NCBI RefSeq assembly: GCF_003353015.1
Contig: NZ_QREM01000007.1
Location: 134,403 to 198,402, forward strand
DNA length: 64,000 nt
Origin: Xanthomonas arboricola
Lineage (GTDB): Bacteria; Pseudomonadota; Gammaproteobacteria; Xanthomonadales; Xanthomonadaceae
Reading direction: 5' to 3'
Each line of letters starts with the position of its first letter. The stretch's first letter is position 1. The position numbers were made by a program, and so were the translations under genes. Of this stretch, positions 14,585-24,643 are shown one piece after another. The notes under the pieces are model-generated. The model was not told the origin of the DNA, searched no databases, and worked only from the letters and a program-made list of their open reading frames with translations.

Positions 14585-14929
14585 TCAGCCGCAGTAGATC
14601 GCGGTGATGTTGTTGTTCGGGCCGGTCTCGACGGTGAGGTGATCGCCACCGCTTTCGCTGGCGCCCTGGGCCGGGTCGGCCAGGCCGCTGGCGGTGGTGC
14701 CGCCGGTGGCGCGTTCGCCGCGGCGCACGCTGACCTGCAGGCTGTCGCTGTCCACGCGCGCCCGTTCGATGGTCTGCGCCGCAGCGGCCAGGCCGACCGC
14801 GCCGCGCACTTTATCGATATGGCACTGGCCGGAGATGGCGCCGTCGATGGGCTGTACCTGCGCAACCTGGTTGGAGGCACAGGCCGAGAGCAACAACACG
14901 GCAGCGAGCGGGGCGAGGGTGCGGATCAT
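14585..14929 (-). CDS. Divergent I78-like inhibitor lipoprotein
   Basis: A 114-residue predicted lipoprotein with lipobox LSAC (cysteine near residue 18). The mature part has SGQC, an ERAR helix segment, a VRRGE strand and the closing pattern LTVETGPNNNITAIYCG. Cys-Gly at the end and the spacing of the first cysteine resemble the I78 inhibitor family and the gene at 11377-11757. The middle holds a 25-residue Gly/Ser/Ala insertion, so the match is weaker. GGAG lies before the ATG at 14929. It could be an outer-membrane lipoprotein with the same fold and another role. Confidence 0.65.
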   Translation of the reverse strand: MIRTLAPLAAVLLLSACASNQVAQVQPIDGAISGQCHIDKVRGAVGLAAAAQTIERARVDSDSLQVSVRRGERATGGTTASGLADPAQGASESGGDHLTVETGPNNNITAIYCG

Positions 14930-15346
14930 CGGGGATCTCCAGCGGAAGAATGCCGCAAGCGTGAAGAATCCGTTGTTGGCGTGGCATGAAGACTGTCCGC
15001 CGCATGCAACGCGGTGCCTGGCACGCCATGCCTGCCGCTGCCCCCGGGACGCTCGGCGAGCAAGGGTCGGCCGAGATGGTCGGTGCGCATGGTTTTCAAC
15101 AAAGCAACCAGCAGACTGTCTGGTGCGGTGAGGGCACCGCGCGCTCGACACGCCAGGCTTGTGAGTCGAGCATCTGATCGCGGCTGAACAACGGCACCCT
15201 TCCAGGTCTCGCCTGCTCAGGGAGGACCGGTGCAATCGGTCCGTTGTGGCGCAGTGGCGCTACGACTTGGCGACAGGGCCTTGCCTCGCCTCGGCAGCCT
15301 GTGTGCCAGCCCTCGATGTCGCCGCCGTGGAGATTTGCCGGCGCGC
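14930..15346. other. Intergenic region upstream of the I78-like gene
   Basis: This is 417 bases between the minus-strand 73-aa gene (stop 15347) and the I78-like gene (start 14929). It should carry the latter's promoter. No gene or strong hairpin was recognised. Confidence 0.35.
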
Positions 15347-15568
15347 TTATTGCGTGCGCGTCAGGCCATGGCGGTGCAGCAGCTGCCGCAGGCGGCGCTG
15401 CACCCGCTGCAGGTCCGCCTCGGCTGCCTGGTCGAGAATGCCTTTGGCCAAGGCGTCGAACTGCGGCCAGAACTGGCTGGGGTCGCGCACCCGCTGTGGC
15501 CAGACCGACAACATCTTGCCCAGGTCGGCGAGTTGATGGCTGGTATGGGTATGTCTGCGTGTGCTCAT
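15347..15568 (-). CDS. 73-aa orphan protein overlapping the end of ndvB
   Basis: A small soluble basic protein of 73 residues starting MSTRRHTHTSHQLADLG. Its ATG (15566-15568) overlaps the stop of the giant glucan synthase gene in the ATGA pattern (15565-15568), the usual sign of translational coupling. No domain is recognised. The C-terminal half (ILDQAAEADLQRVQRRLRQLL) is likely an amphipathic helix, and there is no signal peptide or membrane segment. The position suggests an accessory role for the synthase, or a leftover gene kept by coupling. The function is unknown. Confidence 0.7.
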   Translation of the reverse strand: MSTRRHTHTSHQLADLGKMLSVWPQRVRDPSQFWPQFDALAKGILDQAAEADLQRVQRRLRQLLHRHGLTRTQ

Positions 15569-18500
15569 GTCGGGTCTGCCGGCCAGTCCAGTGCCACAGC
15601 GTGGACCGCGCCGTCGTCGACCAGGGTGAAAGCCAGCTCGGCCTGTGCCACCCCGTCGATCTCCAGCCGCGCCGCGATGCCCGGGCGTTGGGTGACGTCG
15701 ATGACATAGGTGCTGCTGCCGAAGCGATAGCGCAGCTGGTAGCCCGGCCAGCCGGCCGGGATGCACGGCACGATGTGCATGCGCTCGCCGTGGCGCTGCA
15801 GGCCGAGCAGCGATTCGGTCAGCAGCCGGTACATCCAGCCGGCCGCGCCGGTATACCAGCTCCAGCCGCCGCGGCCAGCGTGCGGCGCCACCGCGTAGAC
15901 ATCGGCGGCCAGCACATACGGTTCGGCCTTGTAGCGCTGCATGCCGGCCGCGTCGCGGGCGTGGTGGATCGGGTTGATCAGGCCGGCCAGTTGCCAGGCG
16001 CGCGCGCTGTCGCCGCGGTGGGCAAAGGCCATCGTCGCCCACACTGCCGCATGCGTGTACTGGCCGCCGTTTTCGCGCACGCCGGGGACGTAGCCGCGGA
16101 TGTAGCCGGGGTCGTGCCCGGTGCGGTCGAACGGGGGCACCAGCAGCTTGACGATGCCAGCGTCGGCATCCACCAGCTGCTGGTGCATCGCCTCCATCGC
16201 CTGGGCACTGCGTGCCGGATCCATCGCCCCGGACAGCACCGCCCAGCTCTGCGACAGCGAATCGATGCGGCATTCGTCCGAATCGCTCGAACCCAGCGGC
16301 GTGCCGTCGTCGAACCAGGCCCGCCGGTACCACTGCCCGTCCCAGGCATGCTGTTCCAGCGCGGTGCGCAAGGCCTGTGCCTGCGTGCGGCAGGTTGCCG
16401 CGAACGCCGCATCGTTGCGTTGTACGGCCACAGCGGAAAAGCGCAGCAACGCGTCGTAGAGGAAAAAGCCCAGCCACACGCTTTCGCCCTTGCCGTCCTT
16501 GCCGACCCGGTTCATGCCGTCGTTCCAGTCGCCGCTGCCGATCAGCGGCAGGCCGCGTTCGCCCAGCCGTGCCATGCCGCGTTGCAGGGCGAGCACGCAG
16601 TGCGCGTACAGCGACTGCACGTTGCCGGTGATCTGCGGCAGGTCGTAATACGACTCCTCCTCGGGCTTGAGCGCGCGCCCGTCGATGAAGCTCACCCGCT
16701 CGTCCAGCACGCCGGCATCTGCGGTGACCTCCAGATAGCGGCACAGCGCCTGCGGCAACCACAGAAAATCGTCCGAGCACTGGGTGCGCACGCCGCGGTC
16801 CTGCGGCGGGTGCCACCAATGCTGCACATCGCCTTGCGCAAACTGATGCGCAGCGCAGCGCAGCAGATGCGCGCGGGCCAGCGCCGGCTGCGCGTGCACC
16901 ATCGCCATGCTGTCCTGCAGCTGGTCGCGAAACCCGTAGGCGCCACCGGACTGGTAGTAGCCGCTGCGTGCCAGGAACCGGCAGGCGATGGTCTGGTAGA
17001 GCAGCCAGCCGTTGGCCAGCAGGTCCACCGCCGGGTCGGGCGTGCGCACCTGCACGCTGCCCAGCACCTGCTGCCAGTGCGCGCGCACCGCCAGCAAGGC
17101 GGCCTGCGCGGCAGCGCCCCCGCGGCTCTGGCGGGCCAGTGCCAGCGCGGTGTCGCGATCCACCGCCGCGCCCAGGCGGAACACCGTTTCAAAGCTCTGG
17201 TCGGCCGCCAGCGTCACCGGAACCTGGATCGCCGCGCACGGGTCCAGGCCGGCACCCACGCGCCCGGACAGGCGTTGCCGGCCGAGTGCGGCGGGCGCGG
17301 CCAGGCTGCCGTTGCGCCCGATGAATTCGCTGCGGTCTGCGGTGATGCTGCGGCTGGGGGCGTCGGCATCGAAGAACGCCACGCGTCCGTCGAACTCGGT
17401 GTTGTACGGGTTGCGTGCGGTCAGCACGCTGCTGCCCAGGTCCACCTCGCTGACCACATGCAGCTGCGAGCGTGTGCGGATGTCGCCCAGCACCCATTCC
17501 ACATAGCCGGTCACGCTGAGCCGGCGCGGGCGCCCGGACAGGTTCTTCAGCCGCAGATGGCTGAACTTGATCGGCCGTTCCACATCGACGAACACCCACA
17601 GCTCGCTGCCGATGCCGTGTTCGATATGGCTGTAGACGCTGTAGCCGAACCCGTGGCGCACCGTGTAGCGCGCGCTGCCGCGACACGGCAGCGCCATCGG
17701 CGACCAGACCTGGCCGGTGTCCTCGTCGCGCAGGTAGAAGGCCTCGCTGGAGGCATCGCCGACCGGGTCGTTGTGCCACGGCGTGAGCCGGAATTCGTGC
17801 GCGTTCTCGGCCCAGCTGTAACCGGGGCTGCTGTCGCTGACCACCGTGCCGAAGTGCGCATTGGCCATCACGTTGCACCACGGCGCCGGCGTGGCCGTGC
17901 CCGGGTCCAGGGTGATGCGGTATTCGCGGCCGTCGGCAGCGAACGCGCCCAGGCCGTTGTCGAACACCACCGCTTCTTCGGCGGCGGCCTGCAGGGTGGT
18001 GTCCAGGTAGGCGGCGTGCGTGCTGCTCGCAGACTCGGCGCTGTCCAGTTGCTGGATGGGTTCCAGTGCCGGCGGCAGCGCCCGTGCGCCAGGGTGGCGT
18101 TGCAGTTGCGCGTCCAGGCTGCCGTTGGCATCGCTCAGGATCGCGCGCGCCACGGTCTGCAGCAGCACGCGGTCTTCCTGCGCGATGTGTTCGATGGCGC
18201 GCACGAAGATGCCGCCAGGGCGGTCGAGCCCATTGGCCTCCGGGTCGGCGGCGATCAGGCCCAGGATGGCGTCCTGCAGCGCTTGCCGATAGCCGGCCTG
18301 GCTTTCGTTCCAGATCACCAGGTCCGCGCGCAGGCCTTTCAGGCGCCAGTACGCGTGCGCCTGCACCAGCTGGCGTACCAGCTCCAGGTTGTCCGGGTCG
18401 GTGATGCGCAACAGCACGATCGGCAGGTCGCCGGAGATGGCGTGGCTCCACAACGCCGACTGGCCGCGATGGTTGTGCAGCAGCACCTCGTTGTCGGCGC

Positions 18501-21500
18501 GCAGTTGCGGGTCGACGAACAGCACGCGCGCGGCCAGCCGCTCGTAGCGCATTGCATCGTCCAGCGAGGCGTTGATCTGCCGGCGGGTGACCTGGCTCTG
18601 GGTCAGCGCCAGGTCGAACACGCGGTCGGCCAGACGGCGGTCGCGGTACTTGTCGATCAACGCGGTGCAGGCCGCGCGCTGGGTACCGACGCCGTAGACC
18701 ATGTCCACCTGCGCCTGTTGGTCCGGTGCCAGCGAGAGACGGCAGCGGATCGCCACGATCGGGTCCAGCACCGAGCCGGCCGCGCCGGACAGGCTGGCCT
18801 GGTCGCGCAGCGCCAGCGGATCGCGGGTGCTGCGCCCGCGCCCGATAAACGCGGCGCGGTCGGTTTCGTAGGAGATCGACGCCACGTCGGCATCGTGCAC
18901 GGCCACCAGGTGCAGCATCCACGGCTGCGCCTCGTCGTGCCCGCGCGGGCGCCGCGTGCACAGCAGTGCCTGCTTGTCGGCCAGGATCTCGGTCTGCACG
19001 AACAGGTTGCTGAAGGCCGGATGCGCCTCGTCGGCCTGCGCCGGTGCCAGCACCACTTCGGCGTAGGTGGTGATTTCGATCACGCGCGTCTGCCGCGAAC
19101 GGTTGCGGATGCGCAGCCGGCGCAGCTCCACGTCGTCCTCGGCGGAAATGGCGATTTCCAGATGGCTGTCGTAGCGCTGGTGGCTGCCCTTGAACTCGGC
19201 CTTGGCCTCGGAAAAGATCGCCTCGTAGCGCTCCACCGGCACGCAGGTGGGCTGATGCGCGGCCGACCACACCGCGCCGCTGTCCACATCGCGCAGGTAG
19301 CAGAACGTGCCCCAGTGATCGCGGGTGCCGTCTTCGCGCCAGCGCGTCACCGCCATGTCGCGCGCGCGGCTGTAGCCGCCGCCGGCCGAGGTCAGCATGG
19401 CGTGGTAACGCCCGTTGGACAGCAACTGCAGTGCCGGCTGCGGCACATCGGGGTCGCGATGGATGCGCAAGGCCATGCCGGTTTCGGCGGCCACCGGGCG
19501 TTGCGCTGCGTCGGCCAGGCCCTTGACGTACACACCGGCGCGCGGTGCGCGCTCCTGCAGCAGCAATAGCGTGGCCTGGAATTGCGGGTCGGCGACAAAG
19601 CGCCGCTGCATCGGCGCATCGCGCAACACGTGATCCAGTGCCAGCAGCGCCATGCCCTGGTGGTGCGACATGAACGAGCGCACCAGCGCGTGCTGTTCGC
19701 CACGCGGCACCCGCGACGGGGTGTAGTCGATCGCCTCGTACAAGCCGAAGCGCCCGCCGAACCCCAGCGCCTGCAGCTGCTGCAGGTTGCGGCAGGCCGC
19801 ATCCGGTTCGACCATCAGCGCCATGGCGCTGGCATACGGGGCGATCACCAGGTCCTGGCCCAGGCCACGCTTGAGCCCCAGGCCGGGCACGCCGAAGGCG
19901 CGGTATTGATAATTGCGCCGCGTATCGACCGTGTTGTAGCCCGACTCGGACACGCCCCACGGCACGTTGCGTGCGGCGCCGTAGCGGATCTGCGCCTGCA
20001 CCGCGCCGCGCATCGAGCGGCTCAGCAGCGTCTGCGGATAGCTGGGCATCACCAGGTCGGGCATCAGGTACTCGAACATCGAGCCGCTCCACGACAGCAG
20101 CGTCGGTTCGGCACCGGTGTCGGTGAGCGTGCGCCCGAGTGCGAACCAGCTGTCCTGCGGCAGCTTGCCCTGGGCGATGGCCACGAAGATGCCTAAGCGT
20201 GCCTCGGAGGCGAGCAGATCGTAATGGCCGCTATCCAGCCGGTGGTCGTCGACGTTGTAGCCGATCGAGAGCAGTTGCTGGGCGGGGCTGTAGAGGAAGT
20301 CGTAGTCCATCTGTGCCAGCTGCCCGGCGATATGCGCAAGCCGTTGCAGCTCCTGCACCCGCGCGGCGGCCCAGGTCTGCACGCCGGCGGTGTGGTGGCC
20401 GGCGGCGAGTTGGCGCAACGTGGCGACCGGAGCGCCGGCAGCGTCTGCAGCGTGCAGATCGACGCTGGCAGGCACTGCGGCGCACTGGCCCAGCTCGGCC
20501 AATGCCGCCTTGCAACTACGTACCAGGCGTTGCGGCCACGGTTCCTCGTCCTTGCTGTTGCCTGGCATCGCGGCCAGGAGCAGCTCGCTCTGCGCCAACA
20601 GCAGGCGCAGCGCTTCGTCGGCCTGGTGCAGGCTTGGTGCAGGTTGGCTGCGGATGCTCTGCAAGGTCTGCGACATCGCGCTTGCTGCGGCGGTGGCAGC
20701 AGCGCTGCGTGGCTGCGTCTGTTCGCCCAGCACGCCCAGGGTGTCGGCCAGCCCATCGAACACCGCCATCGACAGCGCCGGCGCATCCACCAGCGCCAGC
20801 AGCCCCTGCCGCAGCGTCAACAGGTGTCCGACCAGGTTGCCGCTGTCCACGGTGGAGATGTAGCGCGGCAACAACGGCACCAGCGTTTCGGTGTCGTACC
20901 AGTTGTAGAAATGGCCGCGGTAGCGCGGCAGCGCTTCCAGCGTGGCCAGCGTGTCGGCCACGCGGGTCATCACGCCGGCCACCGTCAGGTAGCCCAGGTC
21001 GTAGGCGGCCAGGTTGGCCAGCAGGCCCAGGCCGATGTTGGTTGGCGAGGTGCGGTTGGCCACCACCGTGACCGGATATTCCTGCACGTTGTCCGGCGGC
21101 AACCAGTGGTGCTGCGCCGTGCAGTGGCTCTCGAAGAACGCCCAGGTTTGCCGCGACAATCCACCCAGGAAGGCGCGCTGCTCCTGCGACAGCTGCGCCA
21201 CCGGCGCGGCGGGCTGCTCGCCCAGCCAGGCCATCAGCCAGGGCGCGCCCATCCACGCCAGCCCCAGCGGCAATGCCGCCCACAGGGCCAGCGGCGACCA
21301 CCAGGCCACCGCGGCGATCACCAAGGCCGCACTGCAGGCGGCGCCGGCCATCAGCTGTTGCTCGGCATTGCCGCTGCGCGCGCTGCGCTCCACTTCGCTG
21401 GAGGGCGCCCACTGCAACAGGTGGCGTCGGGTGATCGCCATCCGCACCAGCGTGCGGGCGATTGCCGACAGCTGCAGCCCCGCCTCGAATGGCAGGCAGG

Positions 21501-24225
21501 CCAGCACCACGCCGGTACGCAGCAGGTGCTGACGCAGCCCCATCCCGACCTGGCGCGCGTGATGGCGCAGTCCCAGGCCCTCGGGCGGATGCGCCAGCGC
21601 ATACAGCGCCGAACACAGCCCCGGCAGCAGCCACAGCACCAGCAGCCACAGCGTCCAGCGCAACGGGGTGGGCGAGGCCAGCCAGCCGATCACCAACAGG
21701 CCCAAGGCGGCCGGTGCCACCAGGCTGCGGCGCAGGTTGTCCAGCAACTTGCCGCGCGACAACCACGACAGCGGATTGCGCGCGCGTCGGCCGCCACGGT
21801 CGGGCACCCACGGCAACAGCCATGGCAACAACTGCCAGTCGCCACGCACCCAGCGTGCGCGCCGCTTGGCATCGGTGGCATAGCGTTGCGGATGCCGTTC
21901 GTACAACCGCACGTCGCTGAGCAAGCCGGCGCGCACGTAGCAGCCTTCCAGCAGGTCATGGCTGAGCACACGGTTGTCGGGGAAGCGGCCGGCCAGCACC
22001 TGCTCGAAGGTGGCCACCGCATAGATGCCCTTGCCGATGAAGGAGCCTTCGCCGAACAGATCCTGATACACGTCCGACACCACGCGGGTGTACGGGTCGA
22101 TGCCCGGCTCGATGCCGAACATGCGCGCAAACCGCGATTCGCCGCCCTCGCTCATGCCGGTGCCCAGGCCGGGCTGCAGGATGCCGTAACCGGCCTGGAC
22201 GATCTGCCCGGATGCATCCATGCGCGGCACATTCAACGGATGCGACATCGCCCCGACCAGCGCGCGTGCCGCATCGCGTGGCAAGTGGGTGTCGCTGTCG
22301 AGCGTGATCACATAGCGCACCTGCACCAGCGCGGCCACATCGCCTTGCACCTGCAGGAATTCGCTGGCTGCCTGCAGCCGCGTGTCGTCGGCGCAGAGCA
22401 GGCGGTTGAGTGCTTCGAGCTTGCCGCGCTTGCGCTCTGCGCCCATCCAGCAGCCCTCGCCGGCGTTCCACTGGCGTGCGCGGTGCAGCAGGAAGAAGCG
22501 ATCGCCGTGCGCATCGGCATAGGCCGCGTTGAGCCGGTCGATGTGCTGCGCCGCATGCGCCACCAGCGCCATGTCCGTGGGCAGCACTGCCTGCCCGGCA
22601 TCGAGGAAATCGGTGAGCAGCGCGAAGTACAGCTGCGCGTCGCGGTTGGCCAGGTAGTGCACCTCCAGCGCACCGACCAGCTCGTCGATGGCCTCGTGGT
22701 TGGCCAGCATGCTCGGCATCACCACCAGGGTGCGGCAGTCGGGCGTGATGCCGGCACGCAGGTCCATGCGCGGCAACGGATGCGGGCGCACCCACAGCGT
22801 TGCCACCCAGTTGACCAACGCAATGCCCAGCTCGCTGGCGGCCAGCAGCGCAATGCCGGCGGTGATCCACCACAGCGTCGGCGGCAGTGCGCTCACGCCC
22901 TGCAGCAGCACGCCGCTCCACAGCAGCGCGATCGCTGCGATCGGCAACAGGTAGACCGGCAGCGCAACGCGACGCGCGCGCGGGCGCGGCGGTGCCGGTG
23001 CGCCTGACGCGGCGGGGTCGCGCAGCGCGGCACGCAGCTGCGGCAAGCCCGCATCCACCAGGTAATAGCCGACGTGGCTGGCCACCGGCGTGGCGGCATC
23101 GGCGTGCGCGGCCAGCTGCAGCACCGCCTCGGCCACGCCCGGCTCGTCGCGCTGCAGGCGCTGCGCCAGCTGTTCCACCACATGCCGGTAGCTATCGCGG
23201 GTATGGAAATCCATGCGTGCGTAGACGTCGGCCGGATCCTTGCGCAAGGTCTGATCGACCACGCTCATGGCCTCGACGAAGTCGCGCCAATCCATTTCGT
23301 CCAGGAACCGCAGGCTACCGATGCTGTTGCTGATCGCCACCTGCTCGGCTGCCTGGCGCTGGCTTTCGGCGTGCACCAGCGCTTCCACGCTGTGGCCCTC
23401 GCTTGCCAGCCATTGCTCCACCCAGGCGCTGGCCATCGACAACACCGGCCCGCGGCCCTGGATGCCACGCGTCAGCTCGGCCACGAATGCACCGCTGGCC
23501 GGCGGCTGCGAGCGCGCCAGGTCGGCCACCACCACCACCACATCCTTGGGCTGGGTGGCGGCAGTGGCGTTGAGCAATGCCGCCCAATGCGCCGCCAGGC
23601 GGCTGTCGCGTCCATCGTGCATGATGTCGTCGGCAATGCGGCGCAGGTTGTCGATCAGCGCCAGCCGCAACATGATCGGAATCGCCCACAACTCGCCGAG
23701 CTTGAGCGGCACCACTTGTTGGTAGGCGGCGATGAAACGGCTCAGCGTGATGACATCCACGCGCCCGTCGCCATGCGCCACCACCTGCAGGCCCAGCTCA
23801 TACACGCGCGGCAGGCCCACCGAGGTGGGCGTGCGCAGGCGCGGCAATTGCCGGCTGTAGCCGGGCGGAAGATGCTGGCGCGCCAGGCGCATCTGTTCTT
23901 CGACCAGGTAGTAATTGTCCAGCAACCATTCGGCGGCCGGGTGCAACTGCACGCCGTCGGCCGCCATTTCGCTCAACCGCGCAGCAGTGCTGCCAAGCGA
24001 GCGCTGGTTGGATTTGAGTTGCGCCAGCAGCAGCTCGCGCGTGGGCCCGGTATGCAGCACATGGGCTTGCGCCAGCGCCTGTCCCAGCGCTTGCATCTGT
24101 TCGTCGCCAAACAGGGCCGCGCCTTGCGGCGCTGGAGCGACCGGGGACGGTTGCAATGTTGCGGCTGGCTGCGTGATCGACTGCCACCAGAGGGAGAACG
24201 CAGAAGCCTTCCGCTGTGGCGGCAT
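15565..24225 (-). CDS. ndvB: NdvB-type cyclic beta-glucan synthase
   Basis: A giant inner-membrane protein of 2886 residues, close to rhizobial NdvB in size and order. Membrane segments lie near 420-475, 830-880 and 960-1000. The glycosyltransferase-84 domain lies between, with TLDSDTHLPRD near 643 and RARWVRGDWQ near 792. A glycoamylase-like domain (PF10091) covers about 1290-1510. GH94-type modules follow: two beta-sandwich parts (about 1590-1900 and 2090-2360) and an (alpha/alpha)6 phosphorylase domain with GDWNDGMNRVG near 2568. NdvB makes cyclic beta-1,2-glucan from UDP-glucose and trims chain length by phosphorolysis. In Xanthomonas this glucan is linked to suppression of plant immunity. 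The start at 24225 lacks a clear ribosome site. Confidence 0.93.
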   Translation of the reverse strand: MPPQRKASAFSLWWQSITQPAATLQPSPVAPAPQGAALFGDEQMQALGQALAQAHVLHTGPTRELLLAQLKSNQRSLGSTAARLSEMAADGVQLHPAAEWLLDNYYLVEEQMRLARQHLPPGYSRQLPRLRTPTSVGLPRVYELGLQVVAHGDGRVDVITLSRFIAAYQQVVPLKLGELWAIPIMLRLALIDNLRRIADDIMHDGRDSRLAAHWAALLNATAATQPKDVVVVVADLARSQPPASGAFVAELTRGIQGRGPVLSMASAWVEQWLASEGHSVEALVHAESQRQAAEQVAISNSIGSLRFLDEMDWRDFVEAMSVVDQTLRKDPADVYARMDFHTRDSYRHVVEQLAQRLQRDEPGVAEAVLQLAAHADAATPVASHVGYYLVDAGLPQLRAALRDPAASGAPAPPRPRARRVALPVYLLPIAAIALLWSGVLLQGVSALPPTLWWITAGIALLAASELGIALVNWVATLWVRPHPLPRMDLRAGITPDCRTLVVMPSMLANHEAIDELVGALEVHYLANRDAQLYFALLTDFLDAGQAVLPTDMALVAHAAQHIDRLNAAYADAHGDRFFLLHRARQWNAGEGCWMGAERKRGKLEALNRLLCADDTRLQAASEFLQVQGDVAALVQVRYVITLDSDTHLPRDAARALVGAMSHPLNVPRMDASGQIVQAGYGILQPGLGTGMSEGGESRFARMFGIEPGIDPYTRVVSDVYQDLFGEGSFIGKGIYAVATFEQVLAGRFPDNRVLSHDLLEGCYVRAGLLSDVRLYERHPQRYATDAKRRARWVRGDWQLLPWLLPWVPDRGGRRARNPLSWLSRGKLLDNLRRSLVAPAALGLLVIGWLASPTPLRWTLWLLVLWLLPGLCSALYALAHPPEGLGLRHHARQVGMGLRQHLLRTGVVLACLPFEAGLQLSAIARTLVRMAITRRHLLQWAPSSEVERSARSGNAEQQLMAGAACSAALVIAAVAWWSPLALWAALPLGLAWMGAPWLMAWLGEQPAAPVAQLSQEQRAFLGGLSRQTWAFFESHCTAQHHWLPPDNVQEYPVTVVANRTSPTNIGLGLLANLAAYDLGYLTVAGVMTRVADTLATLEALPRYRGHFYNWYDTETLVPLLPRYISTVDSGNLVGHLLTLRQGLLALVDAPALSMAVFDGLADTLGVLGEQTQPRSAAATAAASAMSQTLQSIRSQPAPSLHQADEALRLLLAQSELLLAAMPGNSKDEEPWPQRLVRSCKAALAELGQCAAVPASVDLHAADAAGAPVATLRQLAAGHHTAGVQTWAAARVQELQRLAHIAGQLAQMDYDFLYSPAQQLLSIGYNVDDHRLDSGHYDLLASEARLGIFVAIAQGKLPQDSWFALGRTLTDTGAEPTLLSWSGSMFEYLMPDLVMPSYPQTLLSRSMRGAVQAQIRYGAARNVPWGVSESGYNTVDTRRNYQYRAFGVPGLGLKRGLGQDLVIAPYASAMALMVEPDAACRNLQQLQALGFGGRFGLYEAIDYTPSRVPRGEQHALVRSFMSHHQGMALLALDHVLRDAPMQRRFVADPQFQATLLLLQERAPRAGVYVKGLADAAQRPVAAETGMALRIHRDPDVPQPALQLLSNGRYHAMLTSAGGGYSRARDMAVTRWREDGTRDHWGTFCYLRDVDSGAVWSAAHQPTCVPVERYEAIFSEAKAEFKGSHQRYDSHLEIAISAEDDVELRRLRIRNRSRQTRVIEITTYAEVVLAPAQADEAHPAFSNLFVQTEILADKQALLCTRRPRGHDEAQPWMLHLVAVHDADVASISYETDRAAFIGRGRSTRDPLALRDQASLSGAAGSVLDPIVAIRCRLSLAPDQQAQVDMVYGVGTQRAACTALIDKYRDRRLADRVFDLALTQSQVTRRQINASLDDAMRYERLAARVLFVDPQLRADNEVLLHNHRGQSALWSHAISGDLPIVLLRITDPDNLELVRQLVQAHAYWRLKGLRADLVIWNESQAGYRQALQDAILGLIAADPEANGLDRPGGIFVRAIEHIAQEDRVLLQTVARAILSDANGSLDAQLQRHPGARALPPALEPIQQLDSAESASSTHAAYLDTTLQAAAEEAVVFDNGLGAFAADGREYRITLDPGTATPAPWCNVMANAHFGTVVSDSSPGYSWAENAHEFRLTPWHNDPVGDASSEAFYLRDEDTGQVWSPMALPCRGSARYTVRHGFGYSVYSHIEHGIGSELWVFVDVERPIKFSHLRLKNLSGRPRRLSVTGYVEWVLGDIRTRSQLHVVSEVDLGSSVLTARNPYNTEFDGRVAFFDADAPSRSITADRSEFIGRNGSLAAPAALGRQRLSGRVGAGLDPCAAIQVPVTLAADQSFETVFRLGAAVDRDTALALARQSRGGAAAQAALLAVRAHWQQVLGSVQVRTPDPAVDLLANGWLLYQTIACRFLARSGYYQSGGAYGFRDQLQDSMAMVHAQPALARAHLLRCAAHQFAQGDVQHWWHPPQDRGVRTQCSDDFLWLPQALCRYLEVTADAGVLDERVSFIDGRALKPEEESYYDLPQITGNVQSLYAHCVLALQRGMARLGERGLPLIGSGDWNDGMNRVGKDGKGESVWLGFFLYDALLRFSAVAVQRNDAAFAATCRTQAQALRTALEQHAWDGQWYRRAWFDDGTPLGSSDSDECRIDSLSQSWAVLSGAMDPARSAQAMEAMHQQLVDADAGIVKLLVPPFDRTGHDPGYIRGYVPGVRENGGQYTHAAVWATMAFAHRGDSARAWQLAGLINPIHHARDAAGMQRYKAEPYVLAADVYAVAPHAGRGGWSWYTGAAGWMYRLLTESLLGLQRHGERMHIVPCIPAGWPGYQLRYRFGSSTYVIDVTQRPGIAARLEIDGVAQAELAFTLVDDGAVHAVALDWPADPT

Positions 24226-24643
24226 CGAGACATGACCTGTGCAGCAGGTGCGCCGCTAGAGGTTGTGATCATGCGCGCTGGCCCGGTGGCGCATGTGAAG
24301 GCAGGCCGCGCGTGCGGGGCAGCAGAGGTACACCAACGCTGCGCTTGCAGCGGTGCCGTGGTGCATCGGCGTGCTGCGCAGGGGACATGCAGCGCGGCAT
24401 GGCGCGTGTGCGTGGTGGCATCGCACGCGCAGACACGTAAGACAGCACGGCTGCACGAAACCCACGGCAACAGCAGCACCAGGGCGACCGCAACGCGTGA
24501 TGCAGTAGCGGCTATCGCCGCGCGTCGCGTCGCGTCGCGTTGCATCGCCATCGCCATCGCCATCGCTGCGATAGCCGACGCAGTTCGCCAGTCCGTCCAC
24601 CGGGTGTTGCTTCGGCAGCCCGCCCCCTGCCATCCGACCTATT
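24226..24643. other. Intergenic region ndvB / blaI-like gene
   Basis: This is the divergent upstream region of the glucan synthase and the BlaI-like regulator. No gene is supported; the open frames here are Arg/His/Ala-rich shadows. It contains the short tandem repeats at 24521-24566. The promoter of ndvB must lie here but no clear boxes were found. Confidence 0.4.
24521..24566. repeat. Two adjacent short tandem repeats
   Basis: Four perfect CGCGT units (24521-24540) are followed within four bases by three perfect ATCGCC units and a partial fourth (24544-24566). They lie about 300 bases upstream of the ndvB start and about 130 upstream of the blaI-like start. Confidence 0.85.

Noticed and set aside
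13872..14597. 241-codon open frame in a gene-free region
   Set aside because: No ribosome site, Cys/Arg/Ala-rich with no domain, and it overlaps the end of the I78-like gene on the other strand.
15244..19569. 1441-codon open frame on the plus strand, and similar at 20224-23007
   Set aside because: These are antisense shadows of the ndvB-like gene, with the same composition bias and no motifs.
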